From positions 51,561 to 115,560 of the forward strand of contig NZ_JADUCM010000018.1 in the NCBI RefSeq assembly GCF_016009175.1: a stretch of 64,000 nucleotides of DNA. Reading direction: 5' to 3'. The position numbers and the translations under genes are program-made. This DNA is from Pseudomonas alkylphenolica. GTDB taxonomy: Bacteria > Pseudomonadota > Gammaproteobacteria > Pseudomonadales > Pseudomonadaceae. This document shows positions 44,941 to 54,169 of the stretch, in pieces. Numbering within the stretch: the stretch's first letter is position 1; each line of letters begins with the position of its first letter. Under the pieces are notes generated by a model. It was not told the origin of the DNA. It saw only the letters and a program-made list of their open reading frames with translations, and ran no database searches.

Positions 44941-46350
44941 TCAGAGCGGCTTGCCGCGATTGCCATGCTGACTGACGAAGGCTTGTACCGCTTTCAGATC
45001 GTTGGCCAGGACCGTGCAGCGCTCTTCCCGGGCGAACAGGTCGCTCAGGTGGGCTGGCAGCTCCAGCGCCTTGCCGACGCCGGCCTTCTCCACCGCTTCC
45101 GGGAACTTGACCGGATGCGCGGTACCCAGCACCACCATCGGCGTATCCAGGCTGCGGCGGCATTCGCGTGCGGCCTTGACCCCGATCGCGGTGTGCGGGT
45201 CGAGCACTTCGCCGGTCTGGGCGAAGACTTCGGCGATGGTTTCGCAGGTTTGCGCATCATCAACGGCCAGCGAGTCGAAGAGCTTGCGCGCTTCTACCCA
45301 ACGGTCCTGCTCGACGCTGAAACCGCCACCTTGCTTGAAGTTGTCCATCAAGCCGGCGATGGCAGCACCGTTGCGGCCGTGCAGGTCGAACAGCAGGCGC
45401 TCGAAGTTGGACGAGACCATGATGTCCATCGACGGCGACAGGGTCGCGTGCAGGGTTTCCTTGACGTACTGGTTGCCGCTCATGAAGCGGTGCAGGATGT
45501 CGTTGCGGTTGGTCGCGACGATCAGCTGGCTGATCGGCAGGCCCATGTTGCGCGCCAGGTAGCCGGCGAAGATGTCGCCGAAGTTGCCGGTCGGCACCGA
45601 GAACGCCACCGAACGCGCCGGGCCGCCCAGCTGCAGGGCTGCGTGGAAGTAGTAGACGATCTGGGCCATGATCCGCGCCCAGTTGATCGAGTTGACCGCG
45701 ACCAGGCGCGTGCCCTTGAGGAAGCCCTGGTCAGCGAAGCTGGCCTTGACCATTTCCTGACAGTCATCGAAGTTGCCTTCGATGGCGATGTTGTGGATGT
45801 TCTCACCGAAGATGGTGGTCATCTGCCGGCGCTGCACTTCCGACACACGCTGGTGCGGGTGCAGGATGAAGATGTCGACGTTGTCGCAACGGCGGCAGCC
45901 TTCGATGGCCGCCGAACCGGTGTCACCACTGGTGGCGCCGATGATCACCACACGCTCGCCGCGCTTGGCCAGCACGTGGTCAAGCAGACGTCCGAGCAGT
46001 TGCAGGGCGAAATCCTTGAACGCCAGGGTCGGGCCGTGGAACAGCTCCAGCACCCATTCGTTGCTGTTCAGCTGACGCAGCGGGGCGACCGCGGCGTGGG
46101 CGAACTCGCCGTAGGTTTCTTCAAGAATCTTTTTGAAATCGGCATCGGCAATGCTGCCGGTAACGAACGGACGCATCACCCGGAACGCCAGTTCGTGGTA
46201 TGGCAGGCCGGCCCACGAAGCGATTTCTTCCTGGGTGAAACGTGGCAGGTTTTCCGGCACGTACAGACCGCCATCGCTGGCCAGGCCTGCGAGCAGGACG
46301 TCTTCGAAATTCAGGGCCGGTGCCTGGCCGCGGGTACTGATGTAGCGCAT
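44941..46350 (-). CDS. thrC: Threonine synthase, 469 aa
   Basis: Converts O-phosphohomoserine to threonine with pyridoxal phosphate. The protein starts MRYISTRGQAPALNFEDVLL. The PLP lysine region is seen as HGPTLAFKDFALQLLG, and the glycine-rich phosphate loop as GATSGDTGSAAIEG. Length fits the long proteobacterial type. It follows hom by 105 bases on the same strand, the usual hom-thrC pairing. A terminator follows. Confidence 0.97.
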   Translation of the reverse strand: MRYISTRGQAPALNFEDVLLAGLASDGGLYVPENLPRFTQEEIASWAGLPYHELAFRVMRPFVTGSIADADFKKILEETYGEFAHAAVAPLRQLNSNEWVLELFHGPTLAFKDFALQLLGRLLDHVLAKRGERVVIIGATSGDTGSAAIEGCRRCDNVDIFILHPHQRVSEVQRRQMTTIFGENIHNIAIEGNFDDCQEMVKASFADQGFLKGTRLVAVNSINWARIMAQIVYYFHAALQLGGPARSVAFSVPTGNFGDIFAGYLARNMGLPISQLIVATNRNDILHRFMSGNQYVKETLHATLSPSMDIMVSSNFERLLFDLHGRNGAAIAGLMDNFKQGGGFSVEQDRWVEARKLFDSLAVDDAQTCETIAEVFAQTGEVLDPHTAIGVKAARECRRSLDTPMVVLGTAHPVKFPEAVEKAGVGKALELPAHLSDLFAREERCTVLANDLKAVQAFVSQHGNRGKPL

Positions 46351-46455
46351 TTGTGCAAACCTTTGGTTAAAGCTTCAAGTGTCGGGCGCCGAGCTGCAAG
46401 TCACCGCCGTTGGGCGTCTGCCTTGCAGCCGGCAGCCTGGCGCTTGCCGCTGTTA

Positions 46456-47760
46456 TCAATTCAGTTGTTCGACGCGGATACGCACCACGTTGCCGATCAC
46501 GTCCTGCAGACCTTCCAGGGCGGTGATGGCGTCGTTCATGCGTTGCTCAAGCACACGGTGAGTCAGCAGGATCATTGGCACCAGGCCGTCTTGCTCCTCG
46601 ACTTCCTTCTGCATGATCGATTCGATATTGATGCCGCGCTCCGAAAGGATGCTGGCCACCTGGGCAAGCACGCCCGGGTGATCCTTGGCCTGAATCCGCA
46701 GGTAGTAAGCAGACTCGCAGGCCTCGATCGGCAGGATCGGGTGCGCCGACAACGAATCCGGCTGGAAGGCCAGGTGCGGTACACGGTTTTCGGGGTCGGA
46801 GGTCATTGCGCGGACCACATCCACCAGGTCGGCAACCACGGACGAAGCGGTCGGCTCCATGCCGGCACCGGCGCCGTAGAACAGGGTGGAACCGGCAGCG
46901 TCGCCGTTGACCATCACCGCGTTCATCACGCCGTTGACGTTGGCGATCAGGCGGTCGGCCGGGATCAGTGTCGGATGAACCCGCAACTCGATGCCGTTGA
47001 CCGTGCTGCGCGCCACCCCCAGGTGCTTGATGCGGTAGCCCAGCGCTTCGGCATAGTTGACGTCGGCGGTGGTCAGCTGGGTGATGCCTTCGGTGTAAGC
47101 CTTGTCGAACTGCAGCGGAATACCAAAGGCAATCGAGGCCAGGATGGTCAGCTTGTGGGCCGCATCGATACCTTCGACGTCGAAGGTCGGGTCGGCTTCG
47201 GCATAACCCAGCGCCTGGGCTTCGGCCAGCACGTCAGGGAAGGCCCGGCCTTTCTCGCGCATTTCGGTGAGGATGAAGTTACCGGTGCCGTTGATGATAC
47301 CGGCCACCCAGTTGATGCGGTTGGCCGAGAGGCCTTCGCGGATCGCCTTGATTACCGGGATGCCACCGGCCACGGCCGCTTCGAAGGCGACGATTACGCC
47401 CTTCTCGCGCGCCTTGGCGAAGATCTCGTTACCGTGCACGGCGATCAGCGCCTTGTTGGCGGTGACCACGTGCTTGCCATTGTCGATAGCCTTGAGTACC
47501 AGATCGCGGGCCACGGTGTAGCCGCCGATCAGCTCGATGACAATGTCGATTTCCGGGTTCGTTGCGACCTCGAATACATCAGCGGTAATGGGGGTACCGG
47601 TAATCTGGCAATTCGGGTTTGGCGAACGCATGGCAATCTGTGCCACTTCGATACCACGCCCGGCACGGCGGGCGATTTCCTCGGCGTTACGCTGAAGTAC
47701 ATTGAAGGTACCGCCACCGACGGTCCCCAACCCACAGATGCCTACTTTGACCGGTTTCAC
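46456..47760 (-). CDS. hom: Homoserine dehydrogenase, 434 aa
   Basis: Reduces aspartate semialdehyde to homoserine for threonine and methionine. The start is GTG (MKPVKVGICGLGTVGGGTFN) with GGGAG seven bases upstream. The longer open frame lacks a ribosome site. The NAD(P)-binding GLGTVGGGT and catalytic-domain GIINGTGNFILTEM are intact. The C-terminal ACT domain (about 350-425, YYLRIQAKDHPGVLAQVASI) supports feedback control by threonine. It is followed by thrC; dsbC is upstream across a terminator. Confidence 0.96.
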   Translation of the reverse strand: MKPVKVGICGLGTVGGGTFNVLQRNAEEIARRAGRGIEVAQIAMRSPNPNCQITGTPITADVFEVATNPEIDIVIELIGGYTVARDLVLKAIDNGKHVVTANKALIAVHGNEIFAKAREKGVIVAFEAAVAGGIPVIKAIREGLSANRINWVAGIINGTGNFILTEMREKGRAFPDVLAEAQALGYAEADPTFDVEGIDAAHKLTILASIAFGIPLQFDKAYTEGITQLTTADVNYAEALGYRIKHLGVARSTVNGIELRVHPTLIPADRLIANVNGVMNAVMVNGDAAGSTLFYGAGAGMEPTASSVVADLVDVVRAMTSDPENRVPHLAFQPDSLSAHPILPIEACESAYYLRIQAKDHPGVLAQVASILSERGINIESIMQKEVEEQDGLVPMILLTHRVLEQRMNDAITALEGLQDVIGNVVRIRVEQLN

Positions 47761-47778
47761 TGTGAACTCCCCATTGAA

Positions 47779-47799
47779 CGAACGGCGCGAAGCCGTTCG
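47779..47799 (-). other. Hairpin in hom leader
   Basis: Perfect 8-bp inverted repeat CGAACGGC/GCCGTTCG with loop TTCGC on the minus strand. It ends about 20 bases before the hom start codon, next to the GGGAG ribosome site. It could be a second terminator stem for dsbC or a leader structure. No threonine-rich leader peptide was seen. Confidence 0.5.
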
Positions 47800-47800
47800 T

Positions 47801-47830
47801 GAAAACAGCCGTCTCCCCATGGTGACGGCT
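47801..47830 (-). terminator. Probable terminator of dsbC
   Basis: Stem AGCCGTC/GACGGCT with loop ACCATGGGGA, then GTTTTC on the minus strand. It begins 11 bases after the dsbC stop codon. The T-run is short (four), so read-through into hom is possible. Confidence 0.6.
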
Positions 47831-47841
47831 AGCTTGTTGAT

Positions 47842-48576
47842 TTATTTGCTGCCGGCGAGCGCCAGCTTGGCTACCTGTGGAGCCGGTTGATAACCCGGAA
47901 TCACCTGGCCGTCTTCAAGCACGATGGCCGGGGTGCCGTTGACACCAATCGACTGACCCAGCTGGAATTGCTTGCTGACCGGGTTGGCGCACTTGGCAGC
48001 CTTGATTTCTTTGCCGTCGATCATTTTGTCCAGCGCCGCTTTACGGTCGCTGGAGCACCAGACGGCTTGCAGCTGTTCATCGCCCGGGGAGCCGAGGCCT
48101 TGACGCGGGAAGGCAACGTAACGCACTTCGATACCGCGGCGGTTCAACTCAGGCACTTCGGCGTGCAGCTTGTGGCAGTACGGGCAGGTCGTGTCGGTAA
48201 ACACAGTGATGTGCGATTTGGTTTCGCCCTTGGCAGGATAAACCACCATCTCGGCGGCTGGAATAGCATTGATGCTCTTGGCGATGGCCTGACGCTCGGT
48301 TTTTTCCGTCAGGTTGACCGGCTTGCCGTCCTGGATCTGGTACAGGTAACCCTGCATGACGAACTGACCGTCGGGGCTGGCGTACAGCACGCGGCCACCT
48401 TCGAGCTTGACTTCGTACAGCCCGTTCAGCGGACTGGAGGCAACGCTGTCGACCGGCACACCCAGCTCCAGGGTTTGCAGGGTCTTGCGGATCGCCTGCT
48501 CGGCGGTGTCGGTGGCAGCGGCAAAAGTACTGACCAACGCCAGGGCGGCGGTGGCGATAATCTGGGTCACGCGCAT
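47842..48576 (-). CDS. dsbC: Thiol:disulfide interchange protein DsbC, 244 aa
   Basis: Periplasmic disulfide isomerase that corrects wrong disulfides and is kept reduced by DsbD. The signal peptide ends near STFAAA-TDTA (about residue 22). The N-terminal dimerisation domain (about 23-85) is followed by a thioredoxin-like domain with active site CPYC in TDTTCPYCHKLH, and a second Cys pair (AVWCSSD, AAKCANP). It lies between xerD and hom, a common Pseudomonas order. Confidence 0.95.
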   Translation of the reverse strand: MRVTQIIATAALALVSTFAAATDTAEQAIRKTLQTLELGVPVDSVASSPLNGLYEVKLEGGRVLYASPDGQFVMQGYLYQIQDGKPVNLTEKTERQAIAKSINAIPAAEMVVYPAKGETKSHITVFTDTTCPYCHKLHAEVPELNRRGIEVRYVAFPRQGLGSPGDEQLQAVWCSSDRKAALDKMIDGKEIKAAKCANPVSKQFQLGQSIGVNGTPAIVLEDGQVIPGYQPAPQVAKLALAGSK

Positions 48577-48720
48577 GGGAACTCCTGAAGGCGGGCAAAG
48601 GGCCGATCAAGCAACGCAGGTCTGAAACGACGGCGGCCAGACGGTCCTTGATGCAAACCGCCCAAGCCTACCACATCATGCCCGCACAGACCGCCCCCGG
48701 CCGATACAAGCCCTGCAGGT

Positions 48721-49617
48721 TCAGCCACGCGGGTGATGGCGCGCGTGCATCTCCTGCAGCCGGGCGCGGGCGACGTGGGTGTAGATCTGCGTCGTTGACA
48801 GGTCGCTGTGGCCGAGGAGCATCTGCACCACCCGCAAATCGGCGCCGTGGTTGAGCAGGTGAGTGGCAAAGGCGTGGCGCAAGGTATGCGGCGACAGGCT
48901 CTTGCCAATGCCGGCCACTTGCGCCTGGTGCTTGATCCGGTGCCAGAATGTCTGCCGGGTCATCTGTTCGCCGCGCTGGCTGGGAAACAGCACGTCACTC
49001 GGGCGTCCACCCAGCAGCTCATTGCGCCCGTCCCGCACATAGCGCTCCAGCCAGACCACCGCCTCTTCGCCCATCGGCCCCAGACGTTCCTTGCTGCCCT
49101 TGCCCATTACCCGCAGTACGCCTTGGCGCAGATTGACCTGATCCAGGGTCAGGCTGACCAGTTCAGTCACGCGCAAACCACAGGCGTAGAGCACCTCAAG
49201 CATGGCGCGGTCACGCTGGCCAATCGGCTCGCTCAGGTCGGGAGCCTGCAACAGCGCCTCCACGTCCTCTTCTGAGAGGGACTTGGGCAACGGACGCCCC
49301 AACTGCGGCATCTCGACCTGCAACGTCGGGTCAACGCCAATCAGTTTCTCCCGCAGCAAATACCGATAAAAACCACGTACACCGGAGAGAAAGCGTGCTG
49401 TTGAGCGCGGCTTGTAGCCCTGGTCCAGGCGCCAGGCGAGGTGATCGAGGATCAACTCGCGCCCGGCGTCCGGCAATGCCACGTGTTGTTCCTGCAACCA
49501 GCCGTTGAACAAGGTCAGGTCGCTGCGGTACGACTCGCGGGTGTTGTCCGCCAGGCCTTTTTCCAGCCACAGGGCGTCGAGAAACTGATCGATCAAGGGG
49601 TGTTCAATGGCAGGCAT
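48721..49617 (-). CDS. xerD: Site-specific tyrosine recombinase XerD, 298 aa
   Basis: Partner of XerC in resolving chromosome dimers at dif. N-terminal SAM-like domain (about 5-90) and catalytic domain with the Arg in YACGLRVTELVSL, the HxxR box in LSPHTLRHAFATHLLNHG and nucleophile Tyr in STTQIYTHV near the C terminus. Length is exact for XerD. It is a chromosomal housekeeping gene, not a phage integrase; no attachment site or phage genes are nearby. Confidence 0.95.
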   Translation of the reverse strand: MPAIEHPLIDQFLDALWLEKGLADNTRESYRSDLTLFNGWLQEQHVALPDAGRELILDHLAWRLDQGYKPRSTARFLSGVRGFYRYLLREKLIGVDPTLQVEMPQLGRPLPKSLSEEDVEALLQAPDLSEPIGQRDRAMLEVLYACGLRVTELVSLTLDQVNLRQGVLRVMGKGSKERLGPMGEEAVVWLERYVRDGRNELLGGRPSDVLFPSQRGEQMTRQTFWHRIKHQAQVAGIGKSLSPHTLRHAFATHLLNHGADLRVVQMLLGHSDLSTTQIYTHVARARLQEMHARHHPRG

Positions 49618-49692
49618 GACAACTCGGCGGCATATAACAAAACAGAAATTAGCCGCTAGTCTTCCATAACACGGTCAGCATAGGGAGCTTGA

Positions 49693-51495
49693 ATGAACGA
49701 ACAACAGATATTGCTGACTTTCGGTGGCATCGGAGCCGCCGCCCTCGCCTGCCAATGGCTGGCCTGGCGCCTGAAGTTACCTGCCATCCTGTTTCTGTTG
49801 CTCAGCGGCATTCTCGCCGGGCCGATCCTGGGCTGGCTCGACCCGCAGGCCATGTTCGGCCCGCTGCTGATGCCGCTGGTGTCCCTGGCGGTCGCCCTGA
49901 TCCTTTTCGAGGGCAGCCTGACCCTGCACCTCTCGCAATGGCGCGAAATAGGCAGCGTTGTGCGACGCATGGTGACCCTCGGCGCCCTGTCGACCTGGGT
50001 GATCATTACCGTCGCCACGCACTGGCTGCTCGGTTTCGACTGGCTGCTGGCGACCTTGTTCGGCACCCTCACCCTGGTCACCGGACCAACCGTGATCGTA
50101 CCGATGCTGCGCGTGGTGCGGCCAAAGTCGACGATTGCCAACATTCTGCGCTGGGAAGGTATCGTCATCGACCCCATAGGCGCACTGCTGGCCGTTGTGG
50201 TGTACAGCTTCATCATTGCCAGCGCCGAAGGTAACGGCCTGAGCCAGAGCCTGATGACCTTTGCCGGGGTGATTGTCTGCGGCAGTGCGTTTGGCGCTGC
50301 GGGTGGCTGGGTGCTGGGGACTATCATGCGCCGGCAATGGCTGCCCGAGTACCTGCACAACCTGGCCTCGCTGGCTGCAGTGCTGGGCATTTTCATCGCG
50401 GCCAATGAAGTGACACATGAATCAGGCCTGCTGGCGGTCACCATCATGGGCATGTGCCTGGCCAACATGAAGGGTGTCGATGTTCGGCAGATCCTGCACT
50501 TCAAGGAAAACCTCAGCGTCTTGCTGATCTCCGGCCTGTTCATCCTCCTGGCGGCGCGCCTCGACCTCAATGCCCTGCTCGGCCTTGGCCCCGCGGTGCT
50601 GGCATTGCTGCTGGTGATTCAGCTGATCGCCCGGCCGCTCAACGTGGCGCTGTCTACCTGGGGCTCACAACTGAACTGGCGTGAGCGCACTTTGCTGAGC
50701 TGGATTGCCCCGCGCGGCATCGTCGCGGCGGCCGTGTCGGCCATCTTCGCCATCCGCCTGCACGAGGCCGGTCATGAAAGTGCCTTGCTGCTGGTACCGC
50801 TGACCTTCGCCGTGATCATCGGCACGGTGGTACTGCAAAGCGCCACCGCCCGGCCTCTGGCCAGGCTGCTGAAGGTCGCCGAGCCCGCCCCCAGCGGTTT
50901 TTTGATCGTCGGCGCGAACCCGCCGGCGCGGGCGATTGCCAAAGCCTTGCAACAGCTGGATTGCCGGGTACTGCTGACCGACTCAAGTTGGGAAAACATT
51001 CGTGCGGCACGCATGGAGGGCCTGCCCACCTACTTTGGCAACCCGGCTTCGCAACACGCCGACGCCCACCTCGACCTGGTAGGCCTGGGCCATCTGCTGG
51101 GGCTCTCTCCTTCCGGGGAGCTGAACACCCTGGCTTGCGCGCGCTTTCGCCATGATTTCGGTCATGCCCGCCTGTTTGTCCTGGCCAGCGGCTTCGAGGC
51201 GCAACGCAGTGACAAACACCGCGCCAGCGATGAACATCGCGGGCATGTCCTGGGTAGCCAGGCACTGACCTATGGGCAGTTGGCCAGCCAATTGATCGAG
51301 GGCGCCGAGCTGTACAGCACCAACCTGACGGATGAGTTTGACTGGGACGACTACCACGCTCTGCACGCTGAGCGCGCCAATGTGCTGTTTGCCCGGGACG
51401 CGAGTGGCTGGGTGCATGTGATCGGCCCTGACAGCCGCCTTAAACCTGCGGCGGGGTGGACGCTGGTGGCCCTGATTCGACCGCAAACTGCCTGA
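49693..51495 (+). CDS. CPA-type cation:proton antiporter with C-terminal RCK/TrkA-N domain, 600 aa
   Basis: Inner-membrane Na+ or K+/H+ exchanger. About 12 hydrophobic segments fill residues 1-390; SLAVALILFEGSLTL and LSWIAPRGIVAAAVSAIFAI mark the CPA core. The cytoplasmic tail (about 400-600) begins with the nucleotide-binding GFLIVGANPPARAIAKALQQ, a Rossmann-like RCK/TrkA-N domain that would gate transport by nucleotide or redox state (inference). It is divergent from xerD across 75 bases. Confidence 0.9.
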   Translation: MNEQQILLTFGGIGAAALACQWLAWRLKLPAILFLLLSGILAGPILGWLDPQAMFGPLLMPLVSLAVALILFEGSLTLHLSQWREIGSVVRRMVTLGALSTWVIITVATHWLLGFDWLLATLFGTLTLVTGPTVIVPMLRVVRPKSTIANILRWEGIVIDPIGALLAVVVYSFIIASAEGNGLSQSLMTFAGVIVCGSAFGAAGGWVLGTIMRRQWLPEYLHNLASLAAVLGIFIAANEVTHESGLLAVTIMGMCLANMKGVDVRQILHFKENLSVLLISGLFILLAARLDLNALLGLGPAVLALLLVIQLIARPLNVALSTWGSQLNWRERTLLSWIAPRGIVAAAVSAIFAIRLHEAGHESALLLVPLTFAVIIGTVVLQSATARPLARLLKVAEPAPSGFLIVGANPPARAIAKALQQLDCRVLLTDSSWENIRAARMEGLPTYFGNPASQHADAHLDLVGLGHLLGLSPSGELNTLACARFRHDFGHARLFVLASGFEAQRSDKHRASDEHRGHVLGSQALTYGQLASQLIEGAELYSTNLTDEFDWDDYHALHAERANVLFARDASGWVHVIGPDSRLKPAAGWTLVALIRPQTA

Positions 51496-51547
51496 ACCGG
51501 CCTGGCTTCGTTGCTAAACAATACGGCGATGAAGCCAGGCCACTTGC

Positions 51548-51955
51548 TCAGAACCCGGGCAGCACAGGCACGGGGCGCTTGTCTTCGTCGATGGCGACAA
51601 AGCTGAACAGGCCATGAATGGCTTTTTCACGGCTGTCGCAGCTCATGCTTTCGACAAACACCTCGACTTCGACCTTGAGGCTGGTGTTACCCACACTGGC
51701 CATCCGCCCTACCAGCTCGACAATGGAACCCGCCGCAATCGGGTGCTTGAAGTCGATGCGGTCGGTGGACACGGTCACCAGCGGCAAACGGCAGAACCGG
51801 GTGGCGGCGATGAACGAGACTTCGTCCATCCAGGCCAGGGCGGTGCCGCCAAACAGGGTGTTGTGGTGGTTGGTGGTAGACGGGAATACCGCCTTGGTCA
51901 CGCGGGTCACCGACAGTTCGGTGCGGCGTTCGATTTCCTGCTCTCTGGGACTCAT
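51548..51955 (-). CDS. Acyl-CoA thioesterase of YciA type, 135 aa
   Basis: Single hot-dog domain that hydrolyses acyl-CoAs. The catalytic loop is seen as STTNHHNTLFGGTALAWMDE with the expected Asn, Gly-Gly and acidic residue. DRIDFKHPIAAGSIVELVGR is the central strand-helix region. Length fits YciA. It is probably monocistronic; the bidirectional terminator at 51987-52015 separates it from the rplS operon upstream. Confidence 0.9.
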   Translation of the reverse strand: MSPREQEIERRTELSVTRVTKAVFPSTTNHHNTLFGGTALAWMDEVSFIAATRFCRLPLVTVSTDRIDFKHPIAAGSIVELVGRMASVGNTSLKVEVEVFVESMSCDSREKAIHGLFSFVAIDEDKRPVPVLPGF

Positions 51956-51986
51956 TCACTTCACATCTGGGACAAATTGCAGACAA

Positions 51987-52015
51987 CAAAAAAGCAGCCC
52001 GAAGGCTGCTTTTTT
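51987..52015. terminator. Terminator of the rpsP-rimM-trmD-rplS operon
   Basis: Stem AGCAGCC/GGCTGCT with loop CGAA, flanked by an A-run (left) and a T-run (right), so it can serve either strand. It lies 35 bases after the rplS stop. Confidence 0.88.
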
Positions 52016-52049
52016 CGCATGGCGGCCGAAGCTGCCGGTCAAACTGTCA

Positions 52050-52400
52050 TCAGGACAGTTTTTCCTTGATGCGAGCGGCTTTACCGGACAGGTCGCGCAG
52101 GTAGTACAGCTTGGCTTTACGCACGTCACCACGACGTTTCACGGCCAGGCTGTCGATTTGCGGGCTGTAGGTCTGGAAAGTACGCTCAACACCAACACCG
52201 TTGGAGATCTTGCGAACAGTGAAAGCGCTGTTCAGACCACGGTTGCGCTTGGCGATGACAACGCCTTCGAAAGCCTGCAGACGCGAACGATCGCCTTCCT
52301 TCACTTTCACCTGAACGACAACGGTGTCGCCCGGGGCAAAGGTCGGGATCTCTTTGGACATCTGCTCAGCTTCGATCTGCTGAATGATTTTGTTGGTCAT
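52050..52400 (-). CDS. rplS: 50S ribosomal protein L19, 116 aa
   Basis: Large-subunit protein at the interface with the 30S subunit. Starts MTNKIIQQIEAEQMSKEIPT and shows the L19 core FAPGDTVVVQVKVKEGDRSR and KRRGDVRKAKLYYLRD. Length is normal. It is the last gene of the rpsP-rimM-trmD-rplS operon, 42 bases after trmD. Confidence 0.97.
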   Translation of the reverse strand: MTNKIIQQIEAEQMSKEIPTFAPGDTVVVQVKVKEGDRSRLQAFEGVVIAKRNRGLNSAFTVRKISNGVGVERTFQTYSPQIDSLAVKRRGDVRKAKLYYLRDLSGKAARIKEKLS

Positions 52401-52442
52401 GCTGTGCTCCTAAGGTAAATCGTCGGATCTACCATCGATACG

Positions 52443-53195
52443 TTAACTATCGTCCCGCTCTCGGAGATACTCCTCGAGCAGCTTCTTCTCTTCTCCAGAA
52501 AGTGAGCGACTTTCCAGAAGATCGGCGCGTCGTTCATAGGTCCGCCCAAGGGACTGCTGTAAACGCCATCGCCGGATGTGTGCATGGTTGCCACTAAGCA
52601 ACACGTCGGGAACACGCTGATCCGCATACACCTCCGGTCGGGTGTAGTGCGGGCAATCAAGCAGACCATCGGTAAAGGAATCTTCCTCTGCCGAGTCCGC
52701 ATGCCCTAAAGCTCCGGGCAGCAGTCGCGTAACCGCATCAATCAGGACCATTGCTGGTAGCTCACCACCAGACAATACGTAGTCCCCAATCGACCACTCT
52801 TCATCGACATGAGCTTCAATAAAGCGCTCGTCAATGCCTTCATATCGACCGGCTATCAGAATCAACGACTCTTGACTCGCCAGGTCTTTGACCGCCGACT
52901 GACTCAGCTTGCGGCCTTGCGGGCTCAGGTAGATCACCTTCGCCGCCTCTCCGGTTGCCTGCCTGGCATGGACCAGGGCGTCTTCCAGAGGCTTGATCTT
53001 CATCACCATGCCCGGACCACCGCCAAAAGGCCGATCATCCACTGTATGGTGGCGATCTGTGGTGTAGTCCCGCGGGTTCCAGCAGGTCAATTGCAACAAC
53101 CCCTGTTTTACCGCTCGGCTGGTAATGCCGTACTCACTGATGGCCGAGAACATCTCGGGGAACAGCGTGATGACGTCTACGCGCAGGCTCGCCAT
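52443..53195 (-). CDS. trmD: tRNA (guanine-N1)-methyltransferase, 250 aa
   Basis: Methylates G37 of tRNAs next to the anticodon, preventing frameshifts. SPOUT fold features: LRVDVITLFPEMFSAISEYG, GGGPGMVMKIKPLEDAL, the SAM-knot GRYEGIDERFIEAHVDEEWS and IGDYVLSGGELPAMVLIDAV. It starts three bases after the rimM stop. Confidence 0.97.
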   Translation of the reverse strand: MASLRVDVITLFPEMFSAISEYGITSRAVKQGLLQLTCWNPRDYTTDRHHTVDDRPFGGGPGMVMKIKPLEDALVHARQATGEAAKVIYLSPQGRKLSQSAVKDLASQESLILIAGRYEGIDERFIEAHVDEEWSIGDYVLSGGELPAMVLIDAVTRLLPGALGHADSAEEDSFTDGLLDCPHYTRPEVYADQRVPDVLLSGNHAHIRRWRLQQSLGRTYERRADLLESRSLSGEEKKLLEEYLRERDDS

Positions 53196-53198
53196 TGC

Positions 53199-53735
53199 TT
53201 AGAAGTCCGCGTCCCATTCCACCCTCATCACGCCTGCATCCAGGTCGATTGCCAGCACGCATTGCTCTGTATAGGGCAACAACCGCTCGCGATCATCCAG
53301 GCTGCCCGCGCAGGGCTTGACCACCATTACATCGTTCGCGCCGGTCTCCAACAGGTGATCAACCGTGCCGAACAGCTGTTCGTCCTGATTGATGACTTTC
53401 AGACCCACCAACTGGTACCAGTAGTACTCGTCGACAGGCAGGTTGGGCAAAAGGCTACGCGAGATACAAATCTCATAACCGCTCAGAAGACGGGCTTCAT
53501 CACGATCGTCGAGGCCTTTGAGCTTGGCGACCAGATCCTTTTGAGTGGAACGGCCACTGACCAGCTCTACCTGTTTAACCACGCCTTCGCGCCGAAGCGT
53601 CCAGTTGCGGTAATCCAACAGGTTTTCAATCGGATCAGTAAAGGAATACACCTTCACTTCGCCGCGAACGCCGTGAACCGAGAAAATCTTGCCAACAACG
53701 ATTAAATCGTCAGCACTTTCTGGCGTCGCGTTCAT
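53199..53735 (-). CDS. rimM: Ribosome maturation factor RimM, 178 aa
   Basis: Helps 30S head assembly. The N-terminal RimM domain starts VVGKIFSVHGVRGEVKVYSF, and the C-terminal PRC-barrel includes YYWYQLVGLKVINQDEQLFG and ends VEWDADF. Length is normal. It lies five bases after rpsP and three before trmD, all in one operon. Confidence 0.97.
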   Translation of the reverse strand: MNATPESADDLIVVGKIFSVHGVRGEVKVYSFTDPIENLLDYRNWTLRREGVVKQVELVSGRSTQKDLVAKLKGLDDRDEARLLSGYEICISRSLLPNLPVDEYYWYQLVGLKVINQDEQLFGTVDHLLETGANDVMVVKPCAGSLDDRERLLPYTEQCVLAIDLDAGVMRVEWDADF

Positions 53736-53740
53736 ATTGC

Positions 53741-53992
53741 TCAGGCAGCAGCCTTGGCAGCTTGCTTCAGCAGTTGAGCAACGCGCTCGGACGGCTGTGC
53801 GCCAACGCTCAGCCAGTGAGCAACGCGGTCTTGTTTAACGGACAGACGAACTTCCTGACCACGAGCGATAGGGTTGAAGAAACCAACCTGCTCGATGTGC
53901 GAACCGGTAACCGGGTTACGCGAGTCGGTCACGGTCAGGGTGTAAAATGGGCGCTTTTTAGAGCCACCACGGGCAAGACGGATGGTTAGCAT
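53741..53992 (-). CDS. rpsP: 30S ribosomal protein S16, 83 aa
   Basis: Small-subunit protein. Starts MLTIRLARGGSKKRPFYTLT, with TDSRNPVTGSHIEQVGFFNP following. The longer open frame includes a leader that is not part of S16. It is the first gene of the rpsP-rimM-trmD-rplS operon. The 236-base gap up to ffh holds two GC hairpins and an inverted repeat GCCTTTTT/AAAAAGGC (54097-54121). Confidence 0.97.
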   Translation of the reverse strand: MLTIRLARGGSKKRPFYTLTVTDSRNPVTGSHIEQVGFFNPIARGQEVRLSVKQDRVAHWLSVGAQPSERVAQLLKQAAKAAA

Positions 53993-54169
53993 TGAACATC
54001 GTTCCTGTAGTCGGTGCTGCAAATCATAATGCACAGCGGGCACACGGGTGCCCGAAAGGCCGCATATTCTCAAGGAATACACGGACTTTTGCAAATGCCT
54101 TTTTACGACAAGGAAAAAGGCCAGCCTGCAGATTTGCGAATAACGCTGCCTTATATAAAGCAGCAGTGT

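Noticed and set aside
44731..47802. A plus-strand open frame of 1023 codons, antisense to thrC, hom and the kinase 5' end
   Set aside because: The translation is low-complexity His/Gln/Val/Asp-rich, typical of antisense to GC-rich genes, with no domain; the minus strand carries recognised enzymes.
48721..49617. Tyrosine recombinase as a phage integrase
   Set aside because: Length, motifs and the dsbC/hom neighbours identify chromosomal XerD; no phage genes or attachment repeats nearby.
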